A DNA stretch of 64,000 bases from RGIG4079 sp045646905 (GCA_045646905.1 JAZRLP010000018.1:74744-138743), one strand, 5' to 3'. Positions 44,539 to 54,277 are shown, counted from the first letter of the stretch. Made by a program: numbers and translations. The notes: generated by a model from the sequence alone, not told the origin.

Positions 44539-44853
44539 ATGAAACAATTCTTCATTTCAATATTGTTTATTTTAGGACTTTGCACAACAGCGTCAGCCGA
44601 AAGTTCTAAAGAATACTACGAGCAAGCATCTCAATATCTCGAACTTGCAAAGCAATGTGACGATGAAATCAAATATTACGAAGCAGAGATTGCACAGCTG
44701 CAATGCATGATGAATAATGACCATATTACCCAATCTTCCATTAAACAAAAAGAACGACACATTAAAAATTGCCTACAAAAAGCTAAAGACTATCGCACAA
44801 AGGCAAATCTCCTAAAAGCAAAAGCGATTCAACTCGCAGAGCAAGGGAAATAA
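44539..44853 (+). CDS. Small exported helical protein
   Basis: The 104-residue protein has a signal peptide ending 'CTTASAES' (about 20). The rest is almost wholly predicted alpha-helical and Lys/Glu/Gln-rich with heptad-like spacing, probably a coiled coil. No family is recognised. It follows the phosphoesterase closely. Confidence 0.65.
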   Translation: MKQFFISILFILGLCTTASAESSKEYYEQASQYLELAKQCDDEIKYYEAEIAQLQCMMNNDHITQSSIKQKERHIKNCLQKAKDYRTKANLLKAKAIQLAEQGK

Positions 44854-44930
44854 AAACTATTTCAATCTTATTAGGTAGAAAGCATGTCACCTATCGTAGG
44901 CTATTAGAGTTCAATAAAAGTTTTAAATAA

Positions 44931-45530
44931 CATATCATTCTTTGTGTAGCAGCAGCATTTACAAACAAGGATTATCAAAAATACGATAAATTTGATCCCA
45001 TCCTTGTAGCAAACGATTATGTAACAAAAGGTGTATCTAAAAAAGGCTATAAATGCCCAATTTCAATGACCGGAGGATTTGCCTACATCAATGGCAGCAA
45101 GCACTATTTCTTCAAGGGGAAAAACAACATTCATTTTATAGATGCTCAACGCACCAATGGATATTATTTCCAACAAAACCTTGCGATTTTTAATGGTGTA
45201 ATTCAACCAAAAGCAGCTTATTCAGAAGGCAAAGGTGGCATACAACCTTATCGATTCTTATGCGAACTCACTTCAGGTGATTTAGCAATTGTTGAAGTGC
45301 GCAATTTGCGATATCACGATGCGATGAAAATGGCATTAAATAATCCTGTCCGTGGATTGGATAAATCAATTAAAATAAAACATGCTCTATATTTAGACAT
45401 GGGAGGATGGAGCGATGGTTGGTATCGCGATTCACATTACACCTACGACATCAATACCGACCATAAGATTGATACAATTCGTCAAAACAATCACCAAACA
45501 AACTGGATTGCTGTAAGAAAAAATAGATAA
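44931..45530 (+). pseudogene. 5'-damaged exported protein, possibly phosphodiester glycosidase-like
   Basis: The frame is open from 44931, just after a stop, and translates a signal-peptide-like 'ILCVAAAFTNKD' with no start codon. An ATG first occurs at 45066, which would remove the first 45 residues. The 'CVAAAF' leader suggests that the original start was lost or that the gene is a 3' fragment. The later part, with 'KIKHALYLDMGGWSDGWYRD', recalls the C-terminal half of NAGPA-like phosphodiester glycosidases; this is tentative. It converges on the phosphatase gene and shares its terminator. Confidence 0.55.
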
Positions 45531-45567
45531 CAGGGATTAGCCCAAACACTTCTCAATAAAAACAAAC

Positions 45568-45607
45568 GAGGCTGTGCCAATGAATAAAATCATTTCGGCA
45601 CAGCCTC
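45568..45607. terminator. Bidirectional terminator
   Basis: GAGGCTGTGCC (45568-45578) pairs with GGCACAGCCTC (45597-45607), and an inner AATGA/TCATT stem extends it. It serves convergent genes. Confidence 0.85.
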
Positions 45608-45629
45608 TGCTGTTATTTGGCTATACTTG

Positions 45630-46898
45630 TTACCAAGTTTGATAATACAACGGCACGCAGTTGCTTAAGTATTGACGAGCTTTTTCCCATGGCACATATA
45701 TTTCGGTGCTGTTAGGGATAAATGCGATAGGCTCTTCGTTGCGGTCGATGCGTAGATAGAAGTTGCCACCTTTTGTTTTAAACAATATGAATTGAATATT
45801 GGCCGACATAGGCACAACATTAAAGTCTTGCCAATTCTTGGCTACTGTGTCGAAGTAGTTGGTTTTATAATAGCAACCTTTCAATCGCAACAAAGAAAGA
45901 AGAGGCATAAGAGTTTCGGCATGGCCAAAGCGTAATTTTGCGCCCATAATGGAATTCCCTTTGCGAGCAACAATTGAGTCGGTCGATTCTATTATATCAC
46001 AAAGCAATGGAGATGCTATATCGGCAGGAACCGACGACAATGTAGAAGATGTGCGTTGCAAATATTGACGCAAGTTGAAGCACGACCACAATGCATTATA
46101 CTCCTCATTTGTAAAATAACGCGAAGCATCACACTCCATCTCCATAGCACTCATACCAGCTATAACATAATATTCCACAATTGCCAAGTCCTTGGGATTG
46201 GTTTCGCCATAGTTATAATCTTTACCAAGCACACGCTCAAGTGCCGATGTGGGCACTACACGGTCCACATGTTGTTGATATGGCTCTTTCCATGTACCCA
46301 ATTCAATGAAATCTTTATATGACATCTCCACATCAAATGGACGCATCAATAATGACTTACCACGACCCGATGCAGTTGACAATTCAATAGTGTTGTTCAT
46401 GCGAGTGAGTTGGTGTGTAAACGAGAACATACTCATCACGCAGCGTGGAGAGTATGAAGAAATTGCCTCTACTCGTTTTTCTTTAAATAGAGAGGAATAA
46501 CGGCTATACATGCGTGCCGCAATGCCTCGTTGCTCGGACACTCCAAGGTCATCAAGCGCGCCCCATTGACCATTGACCACCTCCATAACCGATTGAACCA
46601 ACGCCAACAATTCTTTGCCTCGAGCAGTTATTGTTCCTTGTGTTTTGGCCGACTCCAATGCCTCAAGCAATTGCTTGCAATGGGTTGCCGATGCTGGGAA
46701 ACGGCTTCCATGTCGCCCTACATGGTTGATAAACACAGGCGCAAGCGTATCGGGATAGGCATATTCCTTTGTAGGTGCTGTATATGGTTTTAAACTTCCT
46801 TGACAATCGGCAGCCGAAAATTTGGTCGCTGTGGGATCGGCAGCAAATGATGTTATTGCAATTAATAACGATAAAGAAATACTAAAAAGTCGTCGCAT
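45630..46898 (-). CDS. Exported histidine phosphatase, MINPP-like
   Basis: The product has 422 residues. A signal peptide ends 'AITSFAADP' (about 18). The branch 2 histidine phosphatase motif is 'GRHGSRFP' (RHGxR), and the proton-donor motif is 'FGHAETLMPL' (HAE instead of HD). HAE and the length match the multiple inositol polyphosphate phosphatases described from Bacteroides, so phytate or inositol phosphate cleavage in the periplasm or at the surface is a reasonable guess. The start is set by the signal peptide; an upstream in-frame ATG (46955) overlaps the divergent TPR gene. Confidence 0.87.
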   Translation of the reverse strand: MRRLFSISLSLLIAITSFAADPTATKFSAADCQGSLKPYTAPTKEYAYPDTLAPVFINHVGRHGSRFPASATHCKQLLEALESAKTQGTITARGKELLALVQSVMEVVNGQWGALDDLGVSEQRGIAARMYSRYSSLFKEKRVEAISSYSPRCVMSMFSFTHQLTRMNNTIELSTASGRGKSLLMRPFDVEMSYKDFIELGTWKEPYQQHVDRVVPTSALERVLGKDYNYGETNPKDLAIVEYYVIAGMSAMEMECDASRYFTNEEYNALWSCFNLRQYLQRTSSTLSSVPADIASPLLCDIIESTDSIVARKGNSIMGAKLRFGHAETLMPLLSLLRLKGCYYKTNYFDTVAKNWQDFNVVPMSANIQFILFKTKGGNFYLRIDRNEEPIAFIPNSTEIYVPWEKARQYLSNCVPLYYQTW

Positions 46899-46940
46899 AT
46901 CAACTATTTGTTTTATATTTGAAGTCAAAAGTACTAAAAT

Positions 46941-47213
46941 ATGAGCGTTTTTCAAAAAATTGAAGAGTTAATTAACGAAAATAGGCTTGAAGAGGCCATA
47001 ATATCACTTAATATTGCAATTGAAGCAGATGCCTACAACGACCTATTATATTTTCAACGAGGCAAACTTCATTGGCGCCTTGGCAACCGTTCGCAAGCCA
47101 TTACCGACTATGAGCATGCCGTGGCCATTAATCCTCAAAGCCCCGCGCGCATTGCCCTCGATAATGCTCAAGATGTAATTTCGTTTTTCAATCCCGACAT
47201 CTTCAACCCATAA
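46941..47213 (+). CDS. Small TPR-like protein
   Basis: This 90-residue protein is made of about two tetratricopeptide repeats ('RLEEAIISLNIAIEADAYND', 'LHWRLGNRSQAITDYEHAV', 'NPQSPARIALDNAQ'). It has no signal peptide, so it is cytoplasmic and probably a protein-binding adaptor. It is divergent from the phosphatase gene, sharing a very short 42-nt spacer. Confidence 0.8.
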   Translation: MSVFQKIEELINENRLEEAIISLNIAIEADAYNDLLYFQRGKLHWRLGNRSQAITDYEHAVAINPQSPARIALDNAQDVISFFNPDIFNP

Positions 47214-47322
47214 CATACTAATTACCACCACTTTGTCCCGAATATCGCATTCTATTTACATCACTCTCATTTTTTCAACTCGCACAAAAAAATCATCTTT
47301 TTGTGCTTTTTTTGCTGAAAAA

Positions 47323-47355
47323 TTTGGAAGTAATTAAAATTTCATGCTACCTTTG
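47323..47355 (+). promoter_or_regulatory. Promoter of the TraB/GumN gene
   Basis: TTTG (47323-47326) and TACCTTTG (47348-47355, then CAG), spacing 21 nt; the start codon is about 95 nt on. Confidence 0.65.
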
Positions 47356-47450
47356 CAGTGTTGTAGATGACTACAACACCAAAACAAGATAAAGAAATTG
47401 CTCTTTACAATTTATAATTTACATATTAATATTTTTAAATTTAACCAACA

Positions 47451-48329
47451 ATGAAAAAATTTATTTTATCAATCGCAGTGTTTTTTGTCGCAATTAGCAG
47501 CAATGCACAAATTCTTTACAAAGTGAGTGGCAACGGTGCCAAAGGTGATTCATATGTAATGGGAACTCACCACCTCGCTCCTATCTCAATTCTTGACTCA
47601 CTTGAAAGTTTCAATTCGGCAATAAATAGCGTTGACGCTGTTTATGGCGAGATTGATCAAAGCGAGATGAACTCTCCTCAAACACAACAAAAGATGATGA
47701 TGGCTGCAATGGCTCCCACCGACAGCACTCTTTCAAAAGTGTTCACCAAAGAGCAATTTGATTCTATCGACAATGTCTTGAAAAAATATTCAGGTGGTCA
47801 AGCAGCATTAAACATGCTCGAACCTATGATTCCTACATTGGTGAGCCAACAACTTGCAATTTTGATAAACATGCAAGTGATTCCCAATTTCAATCCGATG
47901 CAACAACTCGACACGCATGTGAAAGCGATAGGCGCTCAAGCAGGCAAAGAGGTGAACGGATTTGAAACTGTAGAATTCCAAATAAATGTCCTTTTTGGTG
48001 ATCCTATCTCAAAGCAAGCCGAAGATTTACTTGAATCCATTCGCAAAGAAGACATGATGAAAAGTTTCAGCTTCGACCTCTATAATGCATATATAACACA
48101 AGACATTGAGAAACTTCGCCAATTAATGATTGACCCCGATTTAGGTTTAGAGCCCGAAGATGAAGCCAAAATGCTCACTAATCGCAATATTAACTGGGTG
48201 AACCAACTCAAAACCATCCTCCCTCAAAAATCAGTATTTGTGTGCGTTGGTGCAGGACACCTTCCTGGCGAAAATGGAGTGCTTAACCTCCTCCGTCAAG
48301 CAGGTTACACCATTACTCCCGTAAAATAG
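47451..48329 (+). CDS. TraB/GumN family exported protein
   Basis: The 292-residue protein has a signal peptide ending 'AISSNAQ' (about 20). 'GTHHLAPISILDSLES' is the GxxH motif of the TraB/GumN (Tiki-like) superfamily, and the C-terminal 'VFVCVGAGHLPGENGVLNLL' holds the second GxxH (GAGHL). Tiki relatives are metal-dependent peptidases; in bacteria the role is not settled. It lies 43 nt before the second ABC locus but may be separate. Confidence 0.9.
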   Translation: MKKFILSIAVFFVAISSNAQILYKVSGNGAKGDSYVMGTHHLAPISILDSLESFNSAINSVDAVYGEIDQSEMNSPQTQQKMMMAAMAPTDSTLSKVFTKEQFDSIDNVLKKYSGGQAALNMLEPMIPTLVSQQLAILINMQVIPNFNPMQQLDTHVKAIGAQAGKEVNGFETVEFQINVLFGDPISKQAEDLLESIRKEDMMKSFSFDLYNAYITQDIEKLRQLMIDPDLGLEPEDEAKMLTNRNINWVNQLKTILPQKSVFVCVGAGHLPGENGVLNLLRQAGYTITPVK

Positions 48330-48372
48330 CCAATTAATCATAACTCATTAACCAACTAAACTTTATTTTATT

Positions 48373-49200
48373 ATGATTAATATCAACAATCTCTCTTATA
48401 GTTATAAAAAGGGATACAATGCCCTCAATAATATCAACGCCCAAATAGGGCCGGGCATTCACCTATTGCTTGGCGAAAACGGAGCAGGAAAAACCACCCT
48501 GCTTCATGTCGTTGCAGGACTTTTATTTGCCAAAGAGGGTGTGTGTAATCTCGACGGCAACGACATTTCTCTTCGCCAACCAAGCGACTTGAGCAAAGTA
48601 TTCTTTATGCCCGAAGATATTACCTTCCCAGCAAAAAGCATCAACGATTTTGCTAAAATCCATTCACCTTTCTACCCCACTTTTAGCGAAGAATTATTCC
48701 GCCAAAATCTCGAGACATTCCACCTCACAGGCGACGAAGAACTCTCTTCTCTTTCATTGGGAATTCGCAAGAAAGCCAATCTCGCTTATGTAATGGCTCT
48801 TGGCACCGACATCATTCTACTTGATGAGCCAACTAATGGTCTTGACATAAATGCGAAGAAAGAGCTTCTCAAAATAATGGTAAGTAGCATTCGCGACGAT
48901 CAAACTGTCATCATTTCAACTCACACCGTGTGGGATTTAAAAAATTTATTTGAGAGTGTAATGATGCTTAATCGAGGTGAACTTTTATTGTCAATGAGTA
49001 ATGAAGAGATTATCTCTAAAATTTTATTTATGGTAGGCAATGCCCCCAGCCCCGATGCTCTTTATACTGAACGCGACATTAACGGATATCACTGGATTGA
49101 AAAGAATGTTGATGGAATTGAAACCGAAACAAACTTCGCACTCCTTTATAGTGCATTAATGAGCGATACTGCTCAAAACATAATTGATGCTTTAAAATAA
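48373..49200 (+). CDS. ABC transporter ATP-binding protein (second locus)
   Basis: The 275-residue ATPase has Walker A 'LLLGENGAGKTTLLHV', signature 'LSSLSLGIRKKANLA', Walker B 'IILLDEPTNGLDI' and 'IISTHTVWDLK'. It is clearly related to the ATPase at 17939. It would energise the two permeases that follow. The substrate is unknown; the YtrA-type regulator downstream points to a stress- or antibiotic-induced exporter. Confidence 0.9.
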   Translation: MININNLSYSYKKGYNALNNINAQIGPGIHLLLGENGAGKTTLLHVVAGLLFAKEGVCNLDGNDISLRQPSDLSKVFFMPEDITFPAKSINDFAKIHSPFYPTFSEELFRQNLETFHLTGDEELSSLSLGIRKKANLAYVMALGTDIILLDEPTNGLDINAKKELLKIMVSSIRDDQTVIISTHTVWDLKNLFESVMMLNRGELLLSMSNEEIISKILFMVGNAPSPDALYTERDINGYHWIEKNVDGIETETNFALLYSALMSDTAQNIIDALK

Positions 49201-49220
49201 TCAACGGATCTATTTGACTT

Positions 49221-49952
49221 ATGACAAACGCGATTAATACAACTAAAGCTAATACCATCAATAGTTTTTCATGGAAACGAGTAAAGATGCTTGCTGATTT
49301 TTATTCCCCAATTACGAAATATCAAATTTTAGCATATTCAATTATTTCGTTTTTATGCCCAATAGTAACCATTATTTATGCTTTGATCACAACAAACCTT
49401 TCATATAATTTATGGTTTGCAGCATTTTATGGAATGATTATCGGAGCGCCTTTTATATTCAGTTATCACAACTACCACAAAATAGGAACCACATTACCCG
49501 TTTCGGGAAATGAAAAGATTACATTCTATTTCATTTACACCTTTTTTATCCTACAAGCAACTCTTGTAACCTCTATTGCATTAGGCATTGCCGTGATGTA
49601 TATGTTTCCCGGCACTCGTAATCTTGCCATTCAAGTTGCAAACATCAATTACGCACCTATTACTTTAGAAACTATATGTGGCCATTTGTTTTTATTTCTT
49701 ATCCTTGCAACCTCTCTTTTGGCTACATTCAAATTCCAAAAGCACAAAATTGCGAAAACTCTTGCATTAGATATGGTTCTTATTATCACAATATTTTCTT
49801 TGTGTTATTTCTTTGGGATTTTTATTGGAGGCTTTAAATTTGACCCATCAATGCACATTCCATCATATTGCATTTTGATAACAACAACCATTATTGCATG
49901 CTCTATTGTTGTATATTTAGTTATTGATTCCATAAAGCATCGTCAATTTTAA
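49221..49952 (+). CDS. ABC transporter permease, copy 1
   Basis: The 243-residue membrane protein has about six hydrophobic segments ('ILAYSIISFLCPIVTIIYAL', 'GHLFLFLILATSLLATF'). The cytoplasmic N-terminus 'FSWKRVKMLADFYSPITKYQ' and the end 'YLVIDSIKHRQF' are nearly the same as in the next gene, so the pair arose by tandem duplication. After its stop a leftover of the gntR start (ATGGAT at 49967) is still visible. Confidence 0.85.
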   Translation: MTNAINTTKANTINSFSWKRVKMLADFYSPITKYQILAYSIISFLCPIVTIIYALITTNLSYNLWFAAFYGMIIGAPFIFSYHNYHKIGTTLPVSGNEKITFYFIYTFFILQATLVTSIALGIAVMYMFPGTRNLAIQVANINYAPITLETICGHLFLFLILATSLLATFKFQKHKIAKTLALDMVLIITIFSLCYFFGIFIGGFKFDPSMHIPSYCILITTTIIACSIVVYLVIDSIKHRQF

Positions 49953-50000
49953 AAACCTCATCGTTTATGGATAATTAAAACCAACTAACCTATTTGACTC

Positions 50001-50720
50001 ATGACAAATGCTATTAATACAACCGAAGCTAATGCAATCAATCGTTTTTCATGGAAACGAGTAAAGATGCTATTTGATTTTTACTTACCTATTACAAAGT
50101 ATCAAATGATAGCCTATGCAAGCATTTCATTTTTGTATCCAATCATCTATGTCATTCAACAATTAGTCGTTCCAAATGTTGACCTCTCAAGCTTTTGGCG
50201 TTACATTATCTTATCAATGATATTGTGGGCACCTTCAATTTTCAACATTCGTAATTTTCGCAAAATTGCAACAACATTGCCAGTTTCGAATAATGAAAAA
50301 TTTTTATTCTATTTCATATATATATATTTAATCATCCCTGCAACAATTTTAATCCCCTCCATATTAGGAATTGTATCAACGGATATTTTTACTGATGCAA
50401 GTAATATTTTCATTCAAATTTATTATAATAATTCGTCATATGATACACCTGTAAATTTTGTTCAATATATTCATATTTTCACAGTTATCCTTTTGTTTAT
50501 ATCAATACCCTTTATGCTTGAATTCCGAACAAAGAGATTTAAAACTTTGAAATATATTGCAATATTTGTTTGCTATATAAGTGTATTTGTACCAATTTCA
50601 TTCTTTCTAAATCTCATTTATAATGGCTTAGATTTATACTTCTTAATATCAGTTAACCTCTTCCTATTTTCAATAAATACATATCTAACTATTGATTCCA
50701 TAAAGCATCATCAATTTTAA
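50001..50720 (+). CDS. ABC transporter permease, copy 2
   Basis: The 239-residue paralogue of the preceding permease begins 'MTNAINTTEANAINRFSWK' and ends 'YLTIDSIKHHQF'. The ends are conserved at DNA level, while the membrane core has diverged ('LIIPATILIPSILGIV', 'IFVCYISVFVPISFFLNLIY'). It may form a heterodimer with copy 1 driven by the single ATPase. It lies 13 nt before gntR. Confidence 0.85.
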   Translation: MTNAINTTEANAINRFSWKRVKMLFDFYLPITKYQMIAYASISFLYPIIYVIQQLVVPNVDLSSFWRYIILSMILWAPSIFNIRNFRKIATTLPVSNNEKFLFYFIYIYLIIPATILIPSILGIVSTDIFTDASNIFIQIYYNNSSYDTPVNFVQYIHIFTVILLFISIPFMLEFRTKRFKTLKYIAIFVCYISVFVPISFFLNLIYNGLDLYFLISVNLFLFSINTYLTIDSIKHHQF

Positions 50721-50733
50721 AACTTCATCGTTT

Positions 50734-51090
50734 ATGGATTTCAAAAATAACAAGCCCATATATCAGCAGATTATCGACTATTGTTTCAACAAGATTCTCG
50801 CCAAGGAATGGATTGAAGAGACAAAAGTCCCTTCGGTGCGTGAACTCGCCTTGGAACTATCGGTCAACACTCACACCGTACTCAAAGCATATGAATATCT
50901 CCAAGCCGAGGAAATCATCTATGCCAAGCGTGGACTGGGATTCTTCTTGGCTTCAGATGCGCTATCGCATGTCAACTCGGCTCGACGAAAAGAGTTTTAT
51001 GATACTACACTCAATGAATTATTTAACGAAATGGAACGATTGCAAATATCAATCGACGACATAATTAACCATTATAATAATAGAAAATAG
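50734..51090 (+). CDS. GntR-family regulator, YtrA subfamily (second locus)
   Basis: The 118-residue protein has the winged helix 'NKPIYQQIIDYCFNKILAK', 'KVPSVRELALELSVNTHTV' and a short dimerisation tail; it is paralogous to the regulator at 19701. It probably represses the ABC operon it ends. No clear operator was located. Confidence 0.88.
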   Translation: MDFKNNKPIYQQIIDYCFNKILAKEWIEETKVPSVRELALELSVNTHTVLKAYEYLQAEEIIYAKRGLGFFLASDALSHVNSARRKEFYDTTLNELFNEMERLQISIDDIINHYNNRK

Positions 51091-51109
51091 AAACAGCCAA
51101 CTATTCCTT

Positions 51110-51150
51110 AATAGTCATTAACCACATTGGAGGTTAATGACTATTTTTTT
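51110..51150 (+). terminator. Terminator of the second ABC/GntR operon
   Basis: A perfect 14-bp stem, AATAGTCATTAACC (51110-51123) with 51132-51145, is followed by a T run. Confidence 0.9.
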
Positions 51151-51255
51151 GCCCTATATGGAAAGTTTGCTCAACTAAAAGGACAAAAAGTTGCATTTAT
51201 TGGTTTATTTTCTTTCCTTTGCATTTACATACTTTGAATTCTAATGTAAAACATC

Positions 51256-52923
51256 ATGATACCTGAAAAATTACTTGAGATTTATGCTCAAAGTTTTAAA
51301 GATAATTGGGAACTCCCCGCTCTTTCCAACTATATCACAAAAAAAAGTATTTCGTATGGCGAATTTGCCAAAGCTATAGCTCGATACCATCTTTTATTTA
51401 AAGAGTGTGGCATTAAACAAGGCGACAAAATCGCTCTTTTAGGGAAAAACACACCCGAGTGGATTCAGATATTTTTTGCAACAATCACATATGGAGCTGT
51501 TATAGTCCCTGTGTTGAACGAATTCAACCACCAAGATGCTCAACACATTGTTAACCATTCCGACTCGGTATTGCTATTTACCGACAACGGCATATGGGAA
51601 TCAATCGACTACGATAATCTTCCAAAAGTAAAAGCCGTCTTTTCGCTCGCAAATGGTGAGTTGCTTGCCGAGAGTGAAGAGAGCGAAGGACAAGTTCTGA
51701 ATGCTATGCGCAATCTTTCAAGCATCTTCAACGCAACCTATCCCAATGGATTCCGCCGCGAAGATATCAAATACCCCAATGTGGACTCAAACGCACTTGC
51801 TGTTATCAACTACACATCGGGCACAACAGGATTCTCTAAAGGCGTAATGCTCTCTTACAACAATCTATGCGGCAATGTCACCTATGGAATCAATGCTAAC
51901 CTACATTTTAGAGGTTCGCGATGCGTATCATTTCTCCCATTGGCTCACGCCTATGGTTGCGCTTTTGATATGCTTGTGCCATTGGCTGTGGGAACTCACA
52001 TCACTTTATTAGGGAAACTCCCTTCTCCTAAAATCCTACTAAAAGCGATGAGCGAAATTCGCCCCAACCTCGTTATTTGTGTGCCACTTATCTTAGAAAA
52101 GATTTATCGCAAGCAAATAGTCCCAATGATTACCAAAAAGAACATTCGTTGGGCTCTTGCCATTCCATTTATCGACACCGCTATTTATACCCAAATACGC
52201 AAAAAACTCATTGAAGCGTTTGGTGGTGAGTTTGAAGAGGTAATCGTGGGAGGTGCACCTCTCAACAAAGAGGTTGAAGACTTCCTTCACAAAATCAAAT
52301 TCCCATTTACAGTGGGATATGGCATGACCGAATGTGGTCCACTCATCAGTCACACCCCTTGGCGCGAATTTATCCCTACATCTTCGGGACGCACACTTCC
52401 TGGCATTATGGAGTCAAAAATTTTAAGTTCCGACCCCGAAAAAATTCCTGGCGAAATATGTGTAAGAGGTGAGAATCGCATGCAAGGATATTACAAAAAT
52501 CAAGAAGCTACCGACTTGGTTCTTGACAAAGATGGCTGGCTTCATACAGGGGATATGGGCACTCGTTCGGCCGATGGCACTATCTTCATCAAAGGTCGTT
52601 CAAAGACTATGATTCTATCTTCTAACGGACAAAACATTTACCCCGAAGAAATAGAGTCGAAACTCAATAATATGCCCTATGTAGCCGAAAGCCTCGTGGT
52701 AGAGCGCAACAACCGCTTAGTTGCTCTAGTCTATCCCGATTATGAAGCAATGGACGCAAACGGCATAGGCGCATATCAACTACGAGAGGTGATGGAACAA
52801 GTGCGCATCGACCTCAACAAACTCGTAGCCCCATATGAGAAAATCGAAAAAATTCAACTCATTGCCAACGAGTTTGAAAAAACGCCCAAACGATCTATTA
52901 AACGCTACCTCTACAACGCTTAA
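51256..52923 (+). CDS. AMP-dependent synthetase / long-chain acyl-CoA ligase
   Basis: The 555-residue adenylate-forming enzyme has the P-loop-like motif 'INYTSGTTGFSKGVMLS', 'GYGMTECGPLISH', 'HTGDMG' and a C-terminal 'IKGRSKTMILSSNGQNIYPEE'. The catalytic Lys is in 'EKTPKRSIKRYLY'. It activates a carboxylic acid, most likely a fatty acid, via acyl-AMP to acyl-CoA. Monocistronic, with a terminator at 52945. Confidence 0.92.
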   Translation: MIPEKLLEIYAQSFKDNWELPALSNYITKKSISYGEFAKAIARYHLLFKECGIKQGDKIALLGKNTPEWIQIFFATITYGAVIVPVLNEFNHQDAQHIVNHSDSVLLFTDNGIWESIDYDNLPKVKAVFSLANGELLAESEESEGQVLNAMRNLSSIFNATYPNGFRREDIKYPNVDSNALAVINYTSGTTGFSKGVMLSYNNLCGNVTYGINANLHFRGSRCVSFLPLAHAYGCAFDMLVPLAVGTHITLLGKLPSPKILLKAMSEIRPNLVICVPLILEKIYRKQIVPMITKKNIRWALAIPFIDTAIYTQIRKKLIEAFGGEFEEVIVGGAPLNKEVEDFLHKIKFPFTVGYGMTECGPLISHTPWREFIPTSSGRTLPGIMESKILSSDPEKIPGEICVRGENRMQGYYKNQEATDLVLDKDGWLHTGDMGTRSADGTIFIKGRSKTMILSSNGQNIYPEEIESKLNNMPYVAESLVVERNNRLVALVYPDYEAMDANGIGAYQLREVMEQVRIDLNKLVAPYEKIEKIQLIANEFEKTPKRSIKRYLYNA

Positions 52924-52944
52924 TTTGTTCTAATCAATTATAAC

Positions 52945-52986
52945 AGCCGAAGTTGATATCTATGTATCAATTTCGGCTATTTTTTC
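52945..52986 (+). terminator. Terminator of the acyl-CoA ligase gene
   Basis: A 14-bp stem with one G-T pair (52945-52958 with 52965-52978) precedes a T run. Confidence 0.9.
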
Positions 52987-53074
52987 GTTATTATTATAGC
53001 CAATAACGCGGAGCATAGTTGGCTATCTCAAGAAAATATCGTAAATTGCAACAAATTTAAGACTATATAATAAA

Positions 53075-54277
53075 ATGAAGAAATATCTTGTTACAGGTGC
53101 TGCCGGATTTATAGGTGCAAACTTCGTAAAATACATTCTAAAAAAATGGAATAACGAGGTGGAAATCATTATCCTCGACGACTTGACTTATGCTGGCAAT
53201 CTAATGACTATTAAAGATGAGATTGAACAAGACAATGTAACATTTATCAAAGGCGATATAGGCAATCGAGAACTGGTGACCGATATTATAGCCTCTCACA
53301 ATCCGCATTATATCGTAAACTTTGCCGCAGAGTCACATGTGGATCGAAGCATTACAAACCCTCGACTTTTCCTTGAAACAAACATTCTCGGCACTCAAAA
53401 TCTACTCGATTGCGCACGAAACGCATGGTTTGAAGGCAAAGATGCCAATGGAAAAAACATTTACAAAGAGGGTCATAAATTTCTTCAAATAAGCACCGAT
53501 GAGGTATATGGATCGCTTACCAAGGATTTTGACACAGCGCAACCCCTATTGGTTACTGATGATGTGAAACAAGTCATTGAAGGTCGCGATAACCTAAAGA
53601 CTTTTGGAGCTCAATTCTTCACCGAAAACACCCCATTAGCTCCTCGCTCGCCATATTCGGCAGCAAAAACTGGAGCCGACCTCATCACTCTTGCTTATCA
53701 CGAAACCTATGGAATGCCTATCAACATAACTCGTTGTAGCAACAACTATGGGCCGTATCATTTCCCCGAAAAACTGATACCACTAATCATCAAAAACATT
53801 CTTGAGGGGAAAAATTTACCTGTATATGGCAAAGGTGAGAATGTGCGCGACTGGCTATATGTCGAAGACCATGCCAAAGCGATTGACATGGTATTGCACA
53901 ATGGCAAAGTGGGAGAAGTGTACAACATTGGAGGCTTTAATGAGGAACAAAATATTGATATCGTGAAGACCGTGATATCTATTATTGCTCGCATCATGAA
54001 AGAAGAGCCTCAATACCAAGCATTATTAACCTGCAAAGTTGAAGATATAAACGACGACTTAATCACATTTGTCACCGACCGTCCAGGTCACGATATGCGT
54101 TACGCTATTGACCCTACAAAAATTGCCGTAGAACTTGGTTGGTATCCCGAAACCCCATTCTCTATCGGCATCGAAAAAACTATTCGCTGGTATCTCGACA
54201 ATCAAGAATGGGTTAAAAGTGTAACATCGGGCGACTATCAAAAATATTACGAACAAATGTATCACAATCGTCAATAA
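53075..54277 (+). CDS. rfbB: dTDP-glucose 4,6-dehydratase
   Basis: The 400-residue SDR enzyme has the NAD-binding 'GAAGFIGANFVKYIL', the catalytic 'STDEVYGSL' and 'YSAAKTGADLI' (YxxxK), and 'VDRSITNPRLFLETNILGT'. It makes dTDP-4-keto-6-deoxyglucose, the branch point for dTDP-deoxysugars. It is somewhat longer than many RmlB enzymes (about 350), as in other Bacteroidales. First gene of a five-gene cluster with tight spacing. Confidence 0.95.
   Translation: MKKYLVTGAAGFIGANFVKYILKKWNNEVEIIILDDLTYAGNLMTIKDEIEQDNVTFIKGDIGNRELVTDIIASHNPHYIVNFAAESHVDRSITNPRLFLETNILGTQNLLDCARNAWFEGKDANGKNIYKEGHKFLQISTDEVYGSLTKDFDTAQPLLVTDDVKQVIEGRDNLKTFGAQFFTENTPLAPRSPYSAAKTGADLITLAYHETYGMPINITRCSNNYGPYHFPEKLIPLIIKNILEGKNLPVYGKGENVRDWLYVEDHAKAIDMVLHNGKVGEVYNIGGFNEEQNIDIVKTVISIIARIMKEEPQYQALLTCKVEDINDDLITFVTDRPGHDMRYAIDPTKIAVELGWYPETPFSIGIEKTIRWYLDNQEWVKSVTSGDYQKYYEQMYHNRQ

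Noticed and set aside
46899..46955. Longer N-terminus for the MINPP-like phosphatase
   Set aside because: It would put 19 residues before a clear signal peptide and overlap the divergent TPR gene.
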